Below, piece by piece: positions 8,739 to 18,600 of a stretch of 64,000 nt of DNA. Where the stretch lies: NCBI GenBank assembly GCA_035550215.1, contig DASZPM010000030.1, positions 1-64,000 on the forward strand, in the 5' to 3' direction. Each line of letters starts with the position of its first letter. The stretch's first letter is position 1. The notes under the pieces were generated by a model. The model saw only the letters and a list, made by a program, of their open reading frames with translations. It did no database searches and was not told where the DNA came from. This DNA comes from JABDFW01 sp035550215 (GTDB lineage Bacteria; Bacteroidota; Bacteroidia; Chitinophagales; Chitinophagaceae). The position numbers and the translations under genes were made by a program.

Positions 8739-8742
8739 AATG

Positions 8743-8961
8743 TTAGTCCTTCTCCCCGCCCGCTCCTGGCGGGGTTTTTTTAATTTTTTTTCTTGTGTCC
8801 CTAGCTTTCTTCATACCATAACCCACGCCTGCTGCGATAAGCAGGCTTATACCACCATCTATTGGTGCGCCTGGGTCAAACCCCGGGCTGCCGGGCCCGG
8901 CCAGTACATAAGCCGCGGGCAACAGCATAAACGCACCCAAAATAATTATTTTTTTTTGCAT
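8743..8961 (-). CDS. PID-CTERM-type sorting-domain peptide, likely exosortase substrate
   Basis: A 72-aa protein made of little more than sorting signals. It has an N-terminal signal peptide (residues 1-21), a Gly/Pro linker, PIDGG at 33-37, a short hydrophobic helix (38-50), and a basic tail (KKARDTRKKIKK, 51-62) followed by a polar end. Tiny proteins with this PID-helix-basic design are widespread in Bacteroidota, often next to exosortases. The linker between signal and anchor is only about 12 residues, so the processed product would be a very short peptide or a lipid-like anchor. It is coupled to the exosortase gene (4-base gap). Confidence 0.75.
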   Translation of the reverse strand: MQKKIIILGAFMLLPAAYVLAGPGSPGFDPGAPIDGGISLLIAAGVGYGMKKARDTRKKIKKTPPGAGGEKD

Positions 8962-9011
8962 CGTTTATTAATTTGTATTAAAAAAGGCGTTTAGTATAAA
9001 ATTGCTGCGTA

Positions 9012-11219
9012 TTAGTTTACAATTATCTGCCGTGCCCAACTGTTACCCTTGCCATCCTGTAAAACAACCCTGTATGCGCCTGCCGCTATATCATTTGACA
9101 GTGTTAGAGGTAACATTGCGCTGTAGCCGTCAACCTTAAGGCTCTTTTCCAGCACTTTTCGGCCATCATTGCTAAAGAGCATTAGCTGGTATTTACCGGG
9201 AGCCACATTATTCAATAATACGTTTACTTGCTGCCCATGCAAAGCAGGGTTGGGATACACAGTAACCACATTCCGGCTGTTATCAATCTTAACCTCAACA
9301 ATTTTGGTGTACCCGCTGGTGCCGTCTTTATTGTAAATTTTAACCCTGTAATAATTACTCCCTGCCGCCGGTAAATTATCAATAGCAGTATATACTTCTG
9401 TAATACCGCTGTTTCGGGCAGGGAACGGTGTGCCGGCAAAGGCAAAATTTTGACCATCCGTTGATTTTTCAACCAGGTATTGTTTTACCCCTTCTTCGCT
9501 GGTTGCGGTCCACTCAACCCGTACGCCTTTGCCCTGCTGCATTGCCTGTATTGTAACCGCCGTTGCGAGAATATCATTCTTGCTGAATACCATCACAAAC
9601 CGCTTTTCGTCATAGCTTGCTGTATCGGCGCCTGTAGCAAATGAAATTGTATTGCTGCCGGTAAGGCCTACCGGGGTTATATTGTTAAGGTATTTGTCTA
9701 TTAACCAAGCATGCAGTGTACTAAACGGCATGTTAAATGGCATAAAACTGAAAGAATAGTTCTGTTTAGCCTTCATAGCGTACACATCCAGGTAAATGGT
9801 GTCTGCAATTTCCGGCAGTGGCATCCGCTCTATTCCAAGGTAGCTTGTATCAACGCGTATACTCAGGTTTTCGTCATAATCAAACAGCTTGGCGCCATCA
9901 TCCGTAAGGGATTTACTGTAAACGCTCCCAAATTTTAGCAGTACTTCGTCTTCCGGTGTGCCGTTATGATTAAGCACTACACGCAACTGCTGGCCTGCAT
10001 TAGGCTGCGGTGCAAAAAATACATCATTGGTTGCATTTGATGCGCTTACCTTATCACTCTCATCAAAAGTTATTATAGCCGGTTGTGCGTTGCTTACAGC
10101 CTGCACAAAAAAAGCCTGCCCGCTTTGAATAACACTGGTTTGTTTGGTTTGCGAGGCATCAATATCCTGGTCGTAAGTGCCGGTTGCCGCGTCATAACTA
10201 AACATAACATACCCCCCCAGGCTGGTGCCTGTACGCTGGGCATCCCACACCCACATGGTGTTATTAATATTGCCGGTGGCTGCCCCCCTTGCGCCTACCT
10301 GTGTAAAATCAACAGGGCTGGCATACGGGTTACCAACCATTATATAGTTACCGGAGGGGATATTATTGTAGGTGAATACCTGAGCTCCTGTTTGTAACTG
10401 GCCAGTTGCCATCAATGTAGTAGAGGTATCGCCGGTGGCAGTTTTAATTCTTCCGCTGCCGTAAGGGCCGGTTACAAATACAGCATAAGCATTATTAGCG
10501 GCGCTGCCGACAGTGCCGCTCAGCAAGGTGCTCATTGTATTGCTTATGCCTATCCACGCGCCGCCGCTGCTGTTATTAACCGCAGGGTCATAATATTCTG
10601 CCGAAGCTGCTGCGCCACCTTTTGCTATGCCATTGCCGCTGCTGCCTGTGCCTGTTGGCGACCATATTTCAACGCCTGAAGTGTCTGTAACAACACCATT
10701 GTTTTCCCAATTGCTGAATATGCTTCCTGTATTACTTAGCGGGGCGGTAAGTAACCGCCATGCGCGGCGGCCGGGTATATAGCGCTGCACAATAGCGTTA
10801 CCTGTAACATACGTACCTGCACCCTGTGCTACACTGGCCGTACCTGCCGCGTTTGATGCCAGCAGCAAATAGCCGTCTGCAGCTAATACACCTGCGGCAG
10901 GTGTATAAACGCCGTACACCTTAAGCGTATCACCTGCGGCAATGGTAACGCCGGCATTATTATTAACAGTTACATTATTTATGTAAATGGGGTTGCCGCT
11001 GATGGTTTGTGCAGATGTACCGTTAAGCATAAGCGACCCGCTGATACCATAAAATGTTCCGTTGCTGGCAATGTTGCCTCCTGCATTTAAGATAACAGAA
11101 CCCGTTAAATGCACTGTTGTACCACCCTTAACAGTTAGCTGCGCATACCCCGGCGCGGCTAAAACTGCTAATGCATGCAGCACCGCAATTCTTTTGTATA
11201 TAAGTAAATATTTTTGCAT
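9012..11219 (-). CDS. secreted T9SS type A sorting-domain protein
   Basis: A 735-aa protein with a signal peptide (ending GYAQ near residue 27). Residues about 28-130 are Thr/Asn/Gly-rich beta repeats (LNGTSAQTISGNPIYINNVTV). A long beta-rich middle ends in a fibronectin-like segment (VEWTATSEEGVKQYLVEKSTDG, about 560-650). The T9SS type A C-terminal domain (VVTVYPNPALHG ... GAYRVVLQDGKG) covers about 655-735. It should be exported through the type IX system and tethered outside. It lies 45 bases after the collagen-like gene and 50 bases before the PID-CTERM peptide. An adhesin or matrix role is only a guess. Confidence 0.82.
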   Translation of the reverse strand: MQKYLLIYKRIAVLHALAVLAAPGYAQLTVKGGTTVHLTGSVILNAGGNIASNGTFYGISGSLMLNGTSAQTISGNPIYINNVTVNNNAGVTIAAGDTLKVYGVYTPAAGVLAADGYLLLASNAAGTASVAQGAGTYVTGNAIVQRYIPGRRAWRLLTAPLSNTGSIFSNWENNGVVTDTSGVEIWSPTGTGSSGNGIAKGGAAASAEYYDPAVNNSSGGAWIGISNTMSTLLSGTVGSAANNAYAVFVTGPYGSGRIKTATGDTSTTLMATGQLQTGAQVFTYNNIPSGNYIMVGNPYASPVDFTQVGARGAATGNINNTMWVWDAQRTGTSLGGYVMFSYDAATGTYDQDIDASQTKQTSVIQSGQAFFVQAVSNAQPAIITFDESDKVSASNATNDVFFAPQPNAGQQLRVVLNHNGTPEDEVLLKFGSVYSKSLTDDGAKLFDYDENLSIRVDTSYLGIERMPLPEIADTIYLDVYAMKAKQNYSFSFMPFNMPFSTLHAWLIDKYLNNITPVGLTGSNTISFATGADTASYDEKRFVMVFSKNDILATAVTIQAMQQGKGVRVEWTATSEEGVKQYLVEKSTDGQNFAFAGTPFPARNSGITEVYTAIDNLPAAGSNYYRVKIYNKDGTSGYTKIVEVKIDNSRNVVTVYPNPALHGQQVNVLLNNVAPGKYQLMLFSNDGRKVLEKSLKVDGYSAMLPLTLSNDIAAGAYRVVLQDGKGNSWARQIIVN

Positions 11220-11264
11220 AGTAAAGTTTCATCTGGCTTATAATATGTGGCCCTCGCATTTGTG

Positions 11265-12296
11265 CTATTGCATGCCTACTGCAGCAGTTACATAACTTCT
11301 TAAGTTAAATAGCTGGAAAGGAGTTGTGTTTACACTGTAATACACCATTAACACAAGCCTGCTTCCTGCAGTTATGGGATATGATAACCCTGTTACATTT
11401 GCAGTAATTGTTTCACCCTGTATAAGAACCCCCCCTGAAACATTATTCATATTTATGCTAACAGTAGCGCCTGGCACCGGGTAAAATTGCTCGCCTGCAA
11501 TAAGACTAGATAAAGGAGGGGCGGTATAATAAAGCTGCGCCGTTAAGGTATAAGTGCCGGAGAAAAGAAATGCCGTACCCATGTCTGGCGCGCAATGCAG
11601 AAAAAAAGACAATGACGTAATAGTGCCCGAAACAGGAACAGGCACTGTAACCGACGGGAAGGTATTGCTGGGGTCTATATAACTGCCGCCATTTACATTT
11701 ATCCATTGGTTTCCCGCAGCGCCCAGGCCGATAAACCCAACAGAGTCCGTTGCACCCGTCGATGTTGTAGTCATGCCTATTTCGGATGCCCCCCCGCCCA
11801 TAGGGATAACAAATTTTGCCGCAGGCGAGGCCCAGGTACCATCTCCGCGCAAATATGTGGATGAATTTGCCGTACCCGTACCTAAATTAGCCGGGTTTAC
11901 AACGCCGGTTGAGGCATTTATGGCAGATACAATATTACTGCCTGCTGCGCTTGTTGTGGCAATAGAAGGATTGGGGTATTTGCCTGCCAGGTCACCCCCT
12001 GCCGCAACACTGTCTGACAGCAACGAAAGCCATGCAGAACCATTGTACTGGTAAAACCCTGCCGGGGCGTCTGTTTGGTACACCAGCAAGCCCGTTGCGG
12101 GGTTTACAATACCTGTGCGCTGAGAAGAGAGCATCCTGGGTATCAGCACTCCTTTTTTAGCTGAAGACACATCAAGTATGGCGCTGCTGTCCGCCGCGGC
12201 GCCATTGGCGTTTACTGCCAGGCCCTGGCCTTTTGCAAATAATGTTACCAGCAAAAGGCCGGTTGACAAGAGTAATTTTGCAGGTATTTTTTTCAT
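11265..12296 (-). CDS. secreted surface protein with tail-fibre/BclA-like architecture
   Basis: 343 aa with a signal peptide (residues 1-24, ending AKGQG). Residues 30-95 carry the motif SSAILDVSSAKKGVLIPRM that starts many large Bacteroidota surface and tail-fibre-like proteins. The middle (100-160) has GGDLAGKYPNPSIATT and YLRGDGTWASP, a phage tail-fibre-type repeat. The last 180 residues look like the beta-sandwich of BclA-type exosporium proteins (GGGASEIGMTT ... FFLHCAPDMG). It is the first gene of a minus-strand run leading into the T9SS, PID-CTERM and exosortase genes. It has no T9SS or PID signal of its own. Confidence 0.6.
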   Translation of the reverse strand: MKKIPAKLLLSTGLLLVTLFAKGQGLAVNANGAAADSSAILDVSSAKKGVLIPRMLSSQRTGIVNPATGLLVYQTDAPAGFYQYNGSAWLSLLSDSVAAGGDLAGKYPNPSIATTSAAGSNIVSAINASTGVVNPANLGTGTANSSTYLRGDGTWASPAAKFVIPMGGGASEIGMTTTSTGATDSVGFIGLGAAGNQWINVNGGSYIDPSNTFPSVTVPVPVSGTITSLSFFLHCAPDMGTAFLFSGTYTLTAQLYYTAPPLSSLIAGEQFYPVPGATVSINMNNVSGGVLIQGETITANVTGLSYPITAGSRLVLMVYYSVNTTPFQLFNLRSYVTAAVGMQ

Positions 12297-12761
12297 ATTT
12301 TTTTGAGTTACAATTATTTATAAAAAGGCTAAATATACGCAACAATAAACAGGTTCAGCTAAACTAACCATATAACCAAGGTGTTTTTTAAATAAGTATG
12401 CCGCCGTTATTTTTGGGTGGGCAAACCGCAAAAAAACGGGGGTAAATGGTTTACCGCGTACATCGGGGAACCGGTAAAAGATGTAAGAAATGCTTAAATA
12501 CCCCATAAACAACCCACGACTATTTGCTGGCTGCTTTAATTTACAGGCCTTAATAAACCCGCACCTTATTTTTAAATGGCAGGTTTTGTTGCAAGTTTAT
12601 CCTGCTAAAAGTCTCTGTGGTGGGTATAATCCGGTAAGCCTTTTATTAACCTGTTATCGCAAGTATAATAAATCAGGGCACTTCAGCAAATATCGCTTAT
12701 CAGCCTTTTAATGTGGCTGTTACCATGTAAAAGCGTAAACGCGCGGGCAGGTTCGCAAAAA
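12297..12761. other. gene-free stretch
   Basis: Intergenic DNA between the response regulator 3' end and the surface-protein cluster. It should hold the promoter of the cluster, but I see no clear TAnnTTTG box. Two short open frames here look random. Confidence 0.5.
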
Positions 12762-13511
12762 TTACCCGTTTAATATTCTAAGCCTTTGCGTAAGCTCATT
12801 AAAGTAGGTTCTGCCTATAGGCAACGATTTATCGCCTATAATAGCCTCTTCGCTGTCAAAACTTTTTATGTGGTTAAGGTTAACGGCATAGCCACGGTGT
12901 ATGCGCCAAAAAAACGCAGGCAATACTTCCATTAGTATTTTAAGGGATGTTTTAAGCACATACTGGCAGCCGCCATTGGCAAACAGTATTACATAATTGT
13001 CATTAGCCTCCATCCAAAGCAGGTCATCAAAAAGTATTTTTACAAACTTGCTCTTGTGCCGTACAAAAATGCTGTCTTTAATAATAATTGGTTGCTCCCC
13101 GCTTTCTTTTTCAACTTTTGCTTGTTCCTTCGCCCCAAACTGAATAAGCGCGGTTTCAATGGCTGCATACAAATCACTTTCATCAAATGGTTTAATCAGG
13201 TAGGCATACGGCAATGTTTTCTTAGCCTTGTCAATAGTTGCTTTATCGCTGTGTGATGTTATAAAAACAAATGGCACGCTGTAATTTGCATTAATGTATT
13301 GTGCAAGGTCAATACCACTTTTGTCGCCCTTAAGCGTAATATCAAGCAGTACTATATCAGGTGCAGTTGTATTTAGCGCGGCAACAGCCTCGTTATAATT
13401 AAGGCAAATGTCCCCCACTATATAGCCGTACTGCTGTAGGCAGTTTTGCATGTAATCAGCTATAATAAGCTCGTCTTCAACCAGTAAAATTTTTATAGAA
13501 CTTTGCATCAC
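12762..13511 (-). CDS. LytTR-type response regulator
   Basis: A 249-aa protein. The receiver domain (residues 6-120) has acidic pocket VEDE (11-14), phosphoacceptor Asp57 in IVLLDITLKG, SHSDK and the Lys in YLIKPFD. A linker leads to a C-terminal LytTR DNA-binding domain (about 145-245: DLLWMEANDNYVILFANGG, FFWRIHRGYAVNLNHI, IGRTYFNEL). LytTR regulators bind short direct repeats upstream of targets. The gene overlaps the kinase stop by 4 bases (ATGA at 13508-13511), forming a two-component pair. Targets are unknown; the adjacent surface-protein cluster on the same strand is one possibility. Confidence 0.93.
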   Translation of the reverse strand: MMQSSIKILLVEDELIIADYMQNCLQQYGYIVGDICLNYNEAVAALNTTAPDIVLLDITLKGDKSGIDLAQYINANYSVPFVFITSHSDKATIDKAKKTLPYAYLIKPFDESDLYAAIETALIQFGAKEQAKVEKESGEQPIIIKDSIFVRHKSKFVKILFDDLLWMEANDNYVILFANGGCQYVLKTSLKILMEVLPAFFWRIHRGYAVNLNHIKSFDSEEAIIGDKSLPIGRTYFNELTQRLRILNG

Positions 13512-15463
13512 GCTGCTATATTTTCACTAAAAATAATAGTTACCATTGTACCGGCGCCTGAAGAAAAACTGGCTTGCCCCCCCATTTGCCTGGCAAGATT
13601 TTTTACCAACCGCACACCCAGGGAGTTCTTTTTTTCAAAATCCTCCGGCAACCCGTTGCCGTCATCTGCTATTTGCAATTTATAACGGTTTTGTGCAACT
13701 TCATCAAGGCTTATATTTATTTGGCCACCGGTTTTGTTTACAAATGCATATTTACAGCTATTGGTTATCACTTCGTTTAAAATAAGCCCTATTGATATAC
13801 TGGTATCAAGAGAGAACGAGATTTTACCAGTTTCTGTTACCGATACATTAATATTTTTTCCGTCGGGGTTATTGCTTACCAGTATTCCTGCTGCAAGATC
13901 GTTTATATATTCTTTCAGGTAAACATGCACCACGTCCTGTGTTTCGTACAACTTATTATGCACCAGGGCCATGCTTTTTATGCGTTGCTGTGCCTGCTGC
14001 AATGCTTCTAAAAGCCTGGGGTCTTCATATTCTTTAAACTGCAGGTACAGCAAACTGCTGATTATTTGAAGATTGTTTTTTACGCGATGGTGTATCTCTT
14101 TCAAAAACACCTCTTTTTCCCTGTTGCTTTGCTCAAGCACCAACGCTGTTTTTTGTTTGTTGCGGTAACTGCGCCAAAATGCAAATGCCGTTGCCACTGA
14201 AATAAGCAGCCCTGCGGCAATGGCCCATTGTATTATACGCTGTCTCTGGGCTTGCTCGCTAAGGTTTTCTATCTGCTTTTCTTTTTGCTTTGTGCCAAAT
14301 TGTATATCGCTTTGGTTTATGGTCTTATTCACTTCATTGTCACGATATGCTTTATAATCATCTATTTGTTTTTGCTTATACTCAAGCGCTTTTGGATAAT
14401 TGCCCACGCCTTCATACACAGTGCCCCACATCTCATCTAAAGAAACTTCATCTTCTTTGCTATAATTAATTTTATGAGAAAGATCTGTAGCAAGCCTGGC
14501 ATAATGTACAGCCGAATCTGCATTGCCGTCATGAGAATACCCTATTGCAAGAGCTCTCCAGCTGTCCACATATTCATAAGTTATATTATTAGCTGCTGTT
14601 ATTTTTAAGGCCATCCTGGCCGGCAGCAAACTTTCCCTGTATTTTTTTAGCTTTTGCAGCAAAAAGGCATGTACCTGGTAAAAAGTAGCCTGCCCGTCAG
14701 GGTCATTTAGTTCGATGGCCTTTTTCAACCCGACATCAATGTAATGGAGCGTGCTGTCATATTGCTTCAGTTCTAAAAACTCCTGGCTAAGGCATATATT
14801 GGCGGTATTTATCACATGATCAGCTTCGTCTGTCCCGCTCCCGGCATGTTTTTCCGCCAAAGCATACTCAATAGCTTTTTCATGATAACCAATGGCAGTT
14901 TTAAGCTGGTCCATCATAAAATACAGGTTACCCAGCTTTAAGTTAGCAAGGCCCATTTTATTTTTTAAACCCGCAGAGTCGGCCAGTGTAATAATTTTTT
15001 GAGAATAAAGTATGGCATTGCCATATTGTTTGTTGCGGCTAAAATAATCTACGGCAACAGAATACACCTTTATATGCGTGTCAGCATCATTGGTTTTAAA
15101 AGTCATACTCAAAGCACTATCCAGCCAGTTTACCTCGTTCTGGCTATCACCTAAAAATTGATACAACCCGGAAAGGCGGATACAAAGTTTTGCCTTAACT
15201 TCTGCTGCCTGCTGAATATGCGGCGCTAAAAAATTATAGGCTTGTTTATAATATTTAACCGCCTGTGCAGGATTATTTCCCGCATAAACATCTCCCAACT
15301 CTGCAAACTTTGCGCATTTCTCACTGTCTGTTGAAGAAAGCGTAAAAGTATGCATCACACTATCCGCTGCATCGCGCGACTGCGAAAAGCCCTGAATAGA
15401 ATAAAACAAAAGGATTAACAAAAAAAGATATCTCATTCTCCGGAATTGTTTTACGGTTGCCAT
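13508..15463 (-). CDS. TPR sensor histidine kinase (HisKA_2 family)
   Basis: 651 aa. It has a signal peptide or first helix, then periplasmic tetratricopeptide repeats (residues about 30-390), for example ALEYKQKQIDDYKAYR. One transmembrane helix (IIQWAIAAGLLISVATAFAF, near 410) follows. The HisKA_2 dimerization helix with the phospho-His (EVFLKEIHHRVKNNLQI, near 455) leads to a HATPase_c domain with N box (LILNEVITNSCKYAF) and G box (IADDGNGLPED). It is the cognate sensor of the LytTR regulator just downstream. TPR sensors of this kind are common in Bacteroidota; the signal is unknown. Confidence 0.92.
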   Translation of the reverse strand: MATVKQFRRMRYLFLLILLFYSIQGFSQSRDAADSVMHTFTLSSTDSEKCAKFAELGDVYAGNNPAQAVKYYKQAYNFLAPHIQQAAEVKAKLCIRLSGLYQFLGDSQNEVNWLDSALSMTFKTNDADTHIKVYSVAVDYFSRNKQYGNAILYSQKIITLADSAGLKNKMGLANLKLGNLYFMMDQLKTAIGYHEKAIEYALAEKHAGSGTDEADHVINTANICLSQEFLELKQYDSTLHYIDVGLKKAIELNDPDGQATFYQVHAFLLQKLKKYRESLLPARMALKITAANNITYEYVDSWRALAIGYSHDGNADSAVHYARLATDLSHKINYSKEDEVSLDEMWGTVYEGVGNYPKALEYKQKQIDDYKAYRDNEVNKTINQSDIQFGTKQKEKQIENLSEQAQRQRIIQWAIAAGLLISVATAFAFWRSYRNKQKTALVLEQSNREKEVFLKEIHHRVKNNLQIISSLLYLQFKEYEDPRLLEALQQAQQRIKSMALVHNKLYETQDVVHVYLKEYINDLAAGILVSNNPDGKNINVSVTETGKISFSLDTSISIGLILNEVITNSCKYAFVNKTGGQINISLDEVAQNRYKLQIADDGNGLPEDFEKKNSLGVRLVKNLARQMGGQASFSSGAGTMVTIIFSENIAA

Positions 15464-15620
15464 AGCAAATTAAACAAAATGGCGGTATTCAGACCCATTT
15501 TACCGGCGTTACGTAATAAATTCTGAATACATTGTGCATTATCATCCCTTGCCTTGTTTACCCACACTATGAACCAATTGTATTTGTTATTGAGGGATAG
15601 CATTACGCCCTGCTGTACAT

Positions 15621-15648
15621 AAAAAAAGGCTCCGCGCAGGCGGAGCCT
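15621..15648 (-). terminator. intrinsic terminator of the TonB receptor gene
   Basis: On the minus strand the stem GGCTCCGC ... GCGGAGCC is followed by a run of T (complement of 15621-15627), about 27 bases past the stop. Confidence 0.85.
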
Positions 15649-15674
15649 TCTTCATCACACTTATAAAAAGAATA

Positions 15675-18600
15675 TTAGTTAAACAGGTACCTGAAGCCAA
15701 ACTGCATTTGCCAGCGGCTTAAAATACTAACATCATCCTTCCATGAGGTACTGTACGGCGTTTGGGTACCGCCAACCTGGTAGGGGAATGAGAAGATTGG
15801 TTTAACCGTTGTGCCGTTCACAATTACCTTATCAACTTTTATCAGGCTGGTAACGTTGGGTACCTGGTAAATACCCCAGTTTTTATTAAGCAGGTTACCG
15901 GCATTAATAAGGTCGATGGTGAAACGCAGCGTATGCTTTGTATTGTCTTTGGTAAAAATGTAAAAGTCCTGCGTAAGGTTAAGGTCAAGCCTTTTAAACC
16001 AGGGATAAATGAGCGCATTCCGCTGTGCTATCTGGCCACGGTGTTTGCTCAAGTAATCACTTTGGTTAATAAAAGCATTCAATTGCTGGCCAATCTGGTC
16101 GGGTGTTCTCGTATCATTAACTTTTGTGCTGGTGGCAACGCCGTTATTATAGGTTACTACTGTAGTAGGTGCGCTTGCTTCAAGTTGGCCGTTAGCCACA
16201 TAGTTTTGAATGTCCTGTGTAGTTGGTATGTATAACAAGTCATTTGAAGTTTGGCCGTCGCCATTTAAATCACCGGTATATACATAGCTGCTGGTACCAT
16301 TGGGTGCTGCTTCAAAAATAGCGCCTAAAGACGTTGCAAAATGTTTAGCGTATTCTTTCCTGTAAGCTGCTGATATAATAATTCTGTGCGGCAGGTAAGC
16401 GTTGGAATAGCCTAATTCAGGAGAATTAGGATTGCCTGCCACCGGTTTTGAACCCCACATGGTTGCTGCGGTTGAACCGCCCACCATCACATCTTTTGAC
16501 TGCTGGTAAGTATATGCTGCATTCAAATACAGGTTACGGAATGTTTTCTGTACCTGCACTGTAGCTGTGTAGGCGTAGCCTTTGTTTACATTGGTCATGT
16601 AAATAGCGTTGCCGATACTTGGATTAGTAGCTGAGGCTGCTGCACTGCCACCAACAGGATATATTTGTGTAGAGCGGAAATAAGGCCTGCCGTCAGGTAA
16701 AGTTAAAACCGGGTTTGGCAGGTTGATATTCTCGAAGAAAGCCGCATTTACATCCCTAGCAATGGTGTACTCAAATGTTACCACAAAGTTGTCAGGCAAT
16801 TTCTGGTCAATTGCTACGCTGGCCTTTAATGCCTGCGGAAATTTAAAGTTGGGGTCAGTAACGTTAATGCTGTATGATTTGCTTAAACCACCCGCGGTTG
16901 AGGTAATCTGGCTGCGGTATGCATTGGGGTCAGAGTTAAACATATAACCTGCACCGTTGCTGATTGACCCAAACAATGCTACACCACTGTTGCTTGCCTG
17001 GTTGCTTATCCAAACAAAAGGCGGGGGGCCCGCAAATAAACCCACACCACCACGTACCTGTGTTTTGTGGTCACTGAATACATCCCAGTTAAAACCAACG
17101 CGTGGAGAGAACAGGGCTGCAGTCTTTGGGCCCTGGCCTGTATTTACATGCGTGCCTGCATAAAACTGGCTAAGCGTATCTACAACCGGGTTATACAGGA
17201 AAGTGTTCTGGAACACTGCCATATCAATTCTTACACCATAGGTTAAAGTAAGGTTGTTTTTAATCCTCCATTTGTCCTGCGCAAACACACTGTATTCCTG
17301 GTCTTTCGGGCCTACCAGCGGGAATGAACCGTCACTCTTCAGGCTGGCAGACAGGTCGTAACGGGCGGCGGGTTTTGTACCGTTAAGGCTGGCATAAAAA
17401 TCATCCAGGCTGTTGAAGCGGAACACACCTTCATAAGCAGGCGAGAAACCGTTTTCATATTTCTTAAACGAGTTCTGCGTACCTAATGTTATTTCGTGCT
17501 TGCCCGCAAATATGCTCAATATGTCATTAACCTGGAAAACGTCTGTATTAAGTTTGTTGCCATAAGTATATTGCTCGTAACCAAAAGATGTAAAGGGGTT
17601 ACCGTTACCATCCAGTATGTCCACCAGCGGCATATACTGGCCGGCATTTTTACCACTTGTTTGCGTTCCGGACAAGGCATTGCGGTAATCACGCAAAGCA
17701 GTATAACCAACCTGCAGTTTGTTTGATATCCTGTTGCTGAACCTGGTATTCAGCTCAGCAATAATAATGTTGAAGTTGTTGAAAATTGTGTAGCCGCTGC
17801 CGTAAAAAGGCATAGCGTACTGGCCCGGTGTACGGCCGTAAGATGAGTTTACCGAACCACTGTTACTTGCCTGTATGTCCCTGTGGGAGTTCAGATAGTT
17901 GTATTTAATGGTGAGCGAACTTTTTTTACCAATATTCCAGTCAATTTTGGCGGTAATCTTATCGCTTTGCGTTTTGTAAGAGTAACCCTGGAATGCCCCC
18001 GGGTCATACCCAAAACGGGCTTTTAGGGTATCGGCCAACTGTTGAAGCAAAGCTGCGCTGGCAGCAGAAACACTAATGCCGTCAGGCTGGTGATTTTGGT
18101 CGTATGCTACAAATTGTGTACCGGGGTCTGTCCTTCTTTCAGACTCGCCGCTTATAAAGAAAAACAGTTTGTTTTTAATAATCGGGCCGCCTAAGGTGAA
18201 GCCGCGCAGGTTATAGCTAAGGTCTTGTTTGGGCAGGGTTACGTCACCTACGTTATACCCTTGTGTACCTGCACCTTTGGTATATGTGTAAATACTGCCT
18301 TTAAAAGTATTGGTACCGCTTTTTGTAACCGTATTAATGCCTGCACCGCTAAAGCCGCCCTGGCGTACATCATAAGGCGACACGTTTACCTGTATCTGTT
18401 CAATAGCTTCAAGGCTTATAGGCTGTGAGTTTGTTTGCCCGCCGAGGGTACCCGAAAGACCAAAAGAGTTATTGAAGTTTGCACCATCTACCGTCAAGTT
18501 ATTGTACTGGTTACTCTGGCCGGCAAACGCTAAGCCATTGGCAGTAGGCGTAAGCTTTGTAAAATCCTGTAATGAGCGGTTGATTGTTGGCAGCCTTTCC

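Noticed and set aside
12490..12711. 73-aa plus-strand open frame in the gap before the response regulator
   Set aside because: Composition looks random and no neighbour or signal supports it.
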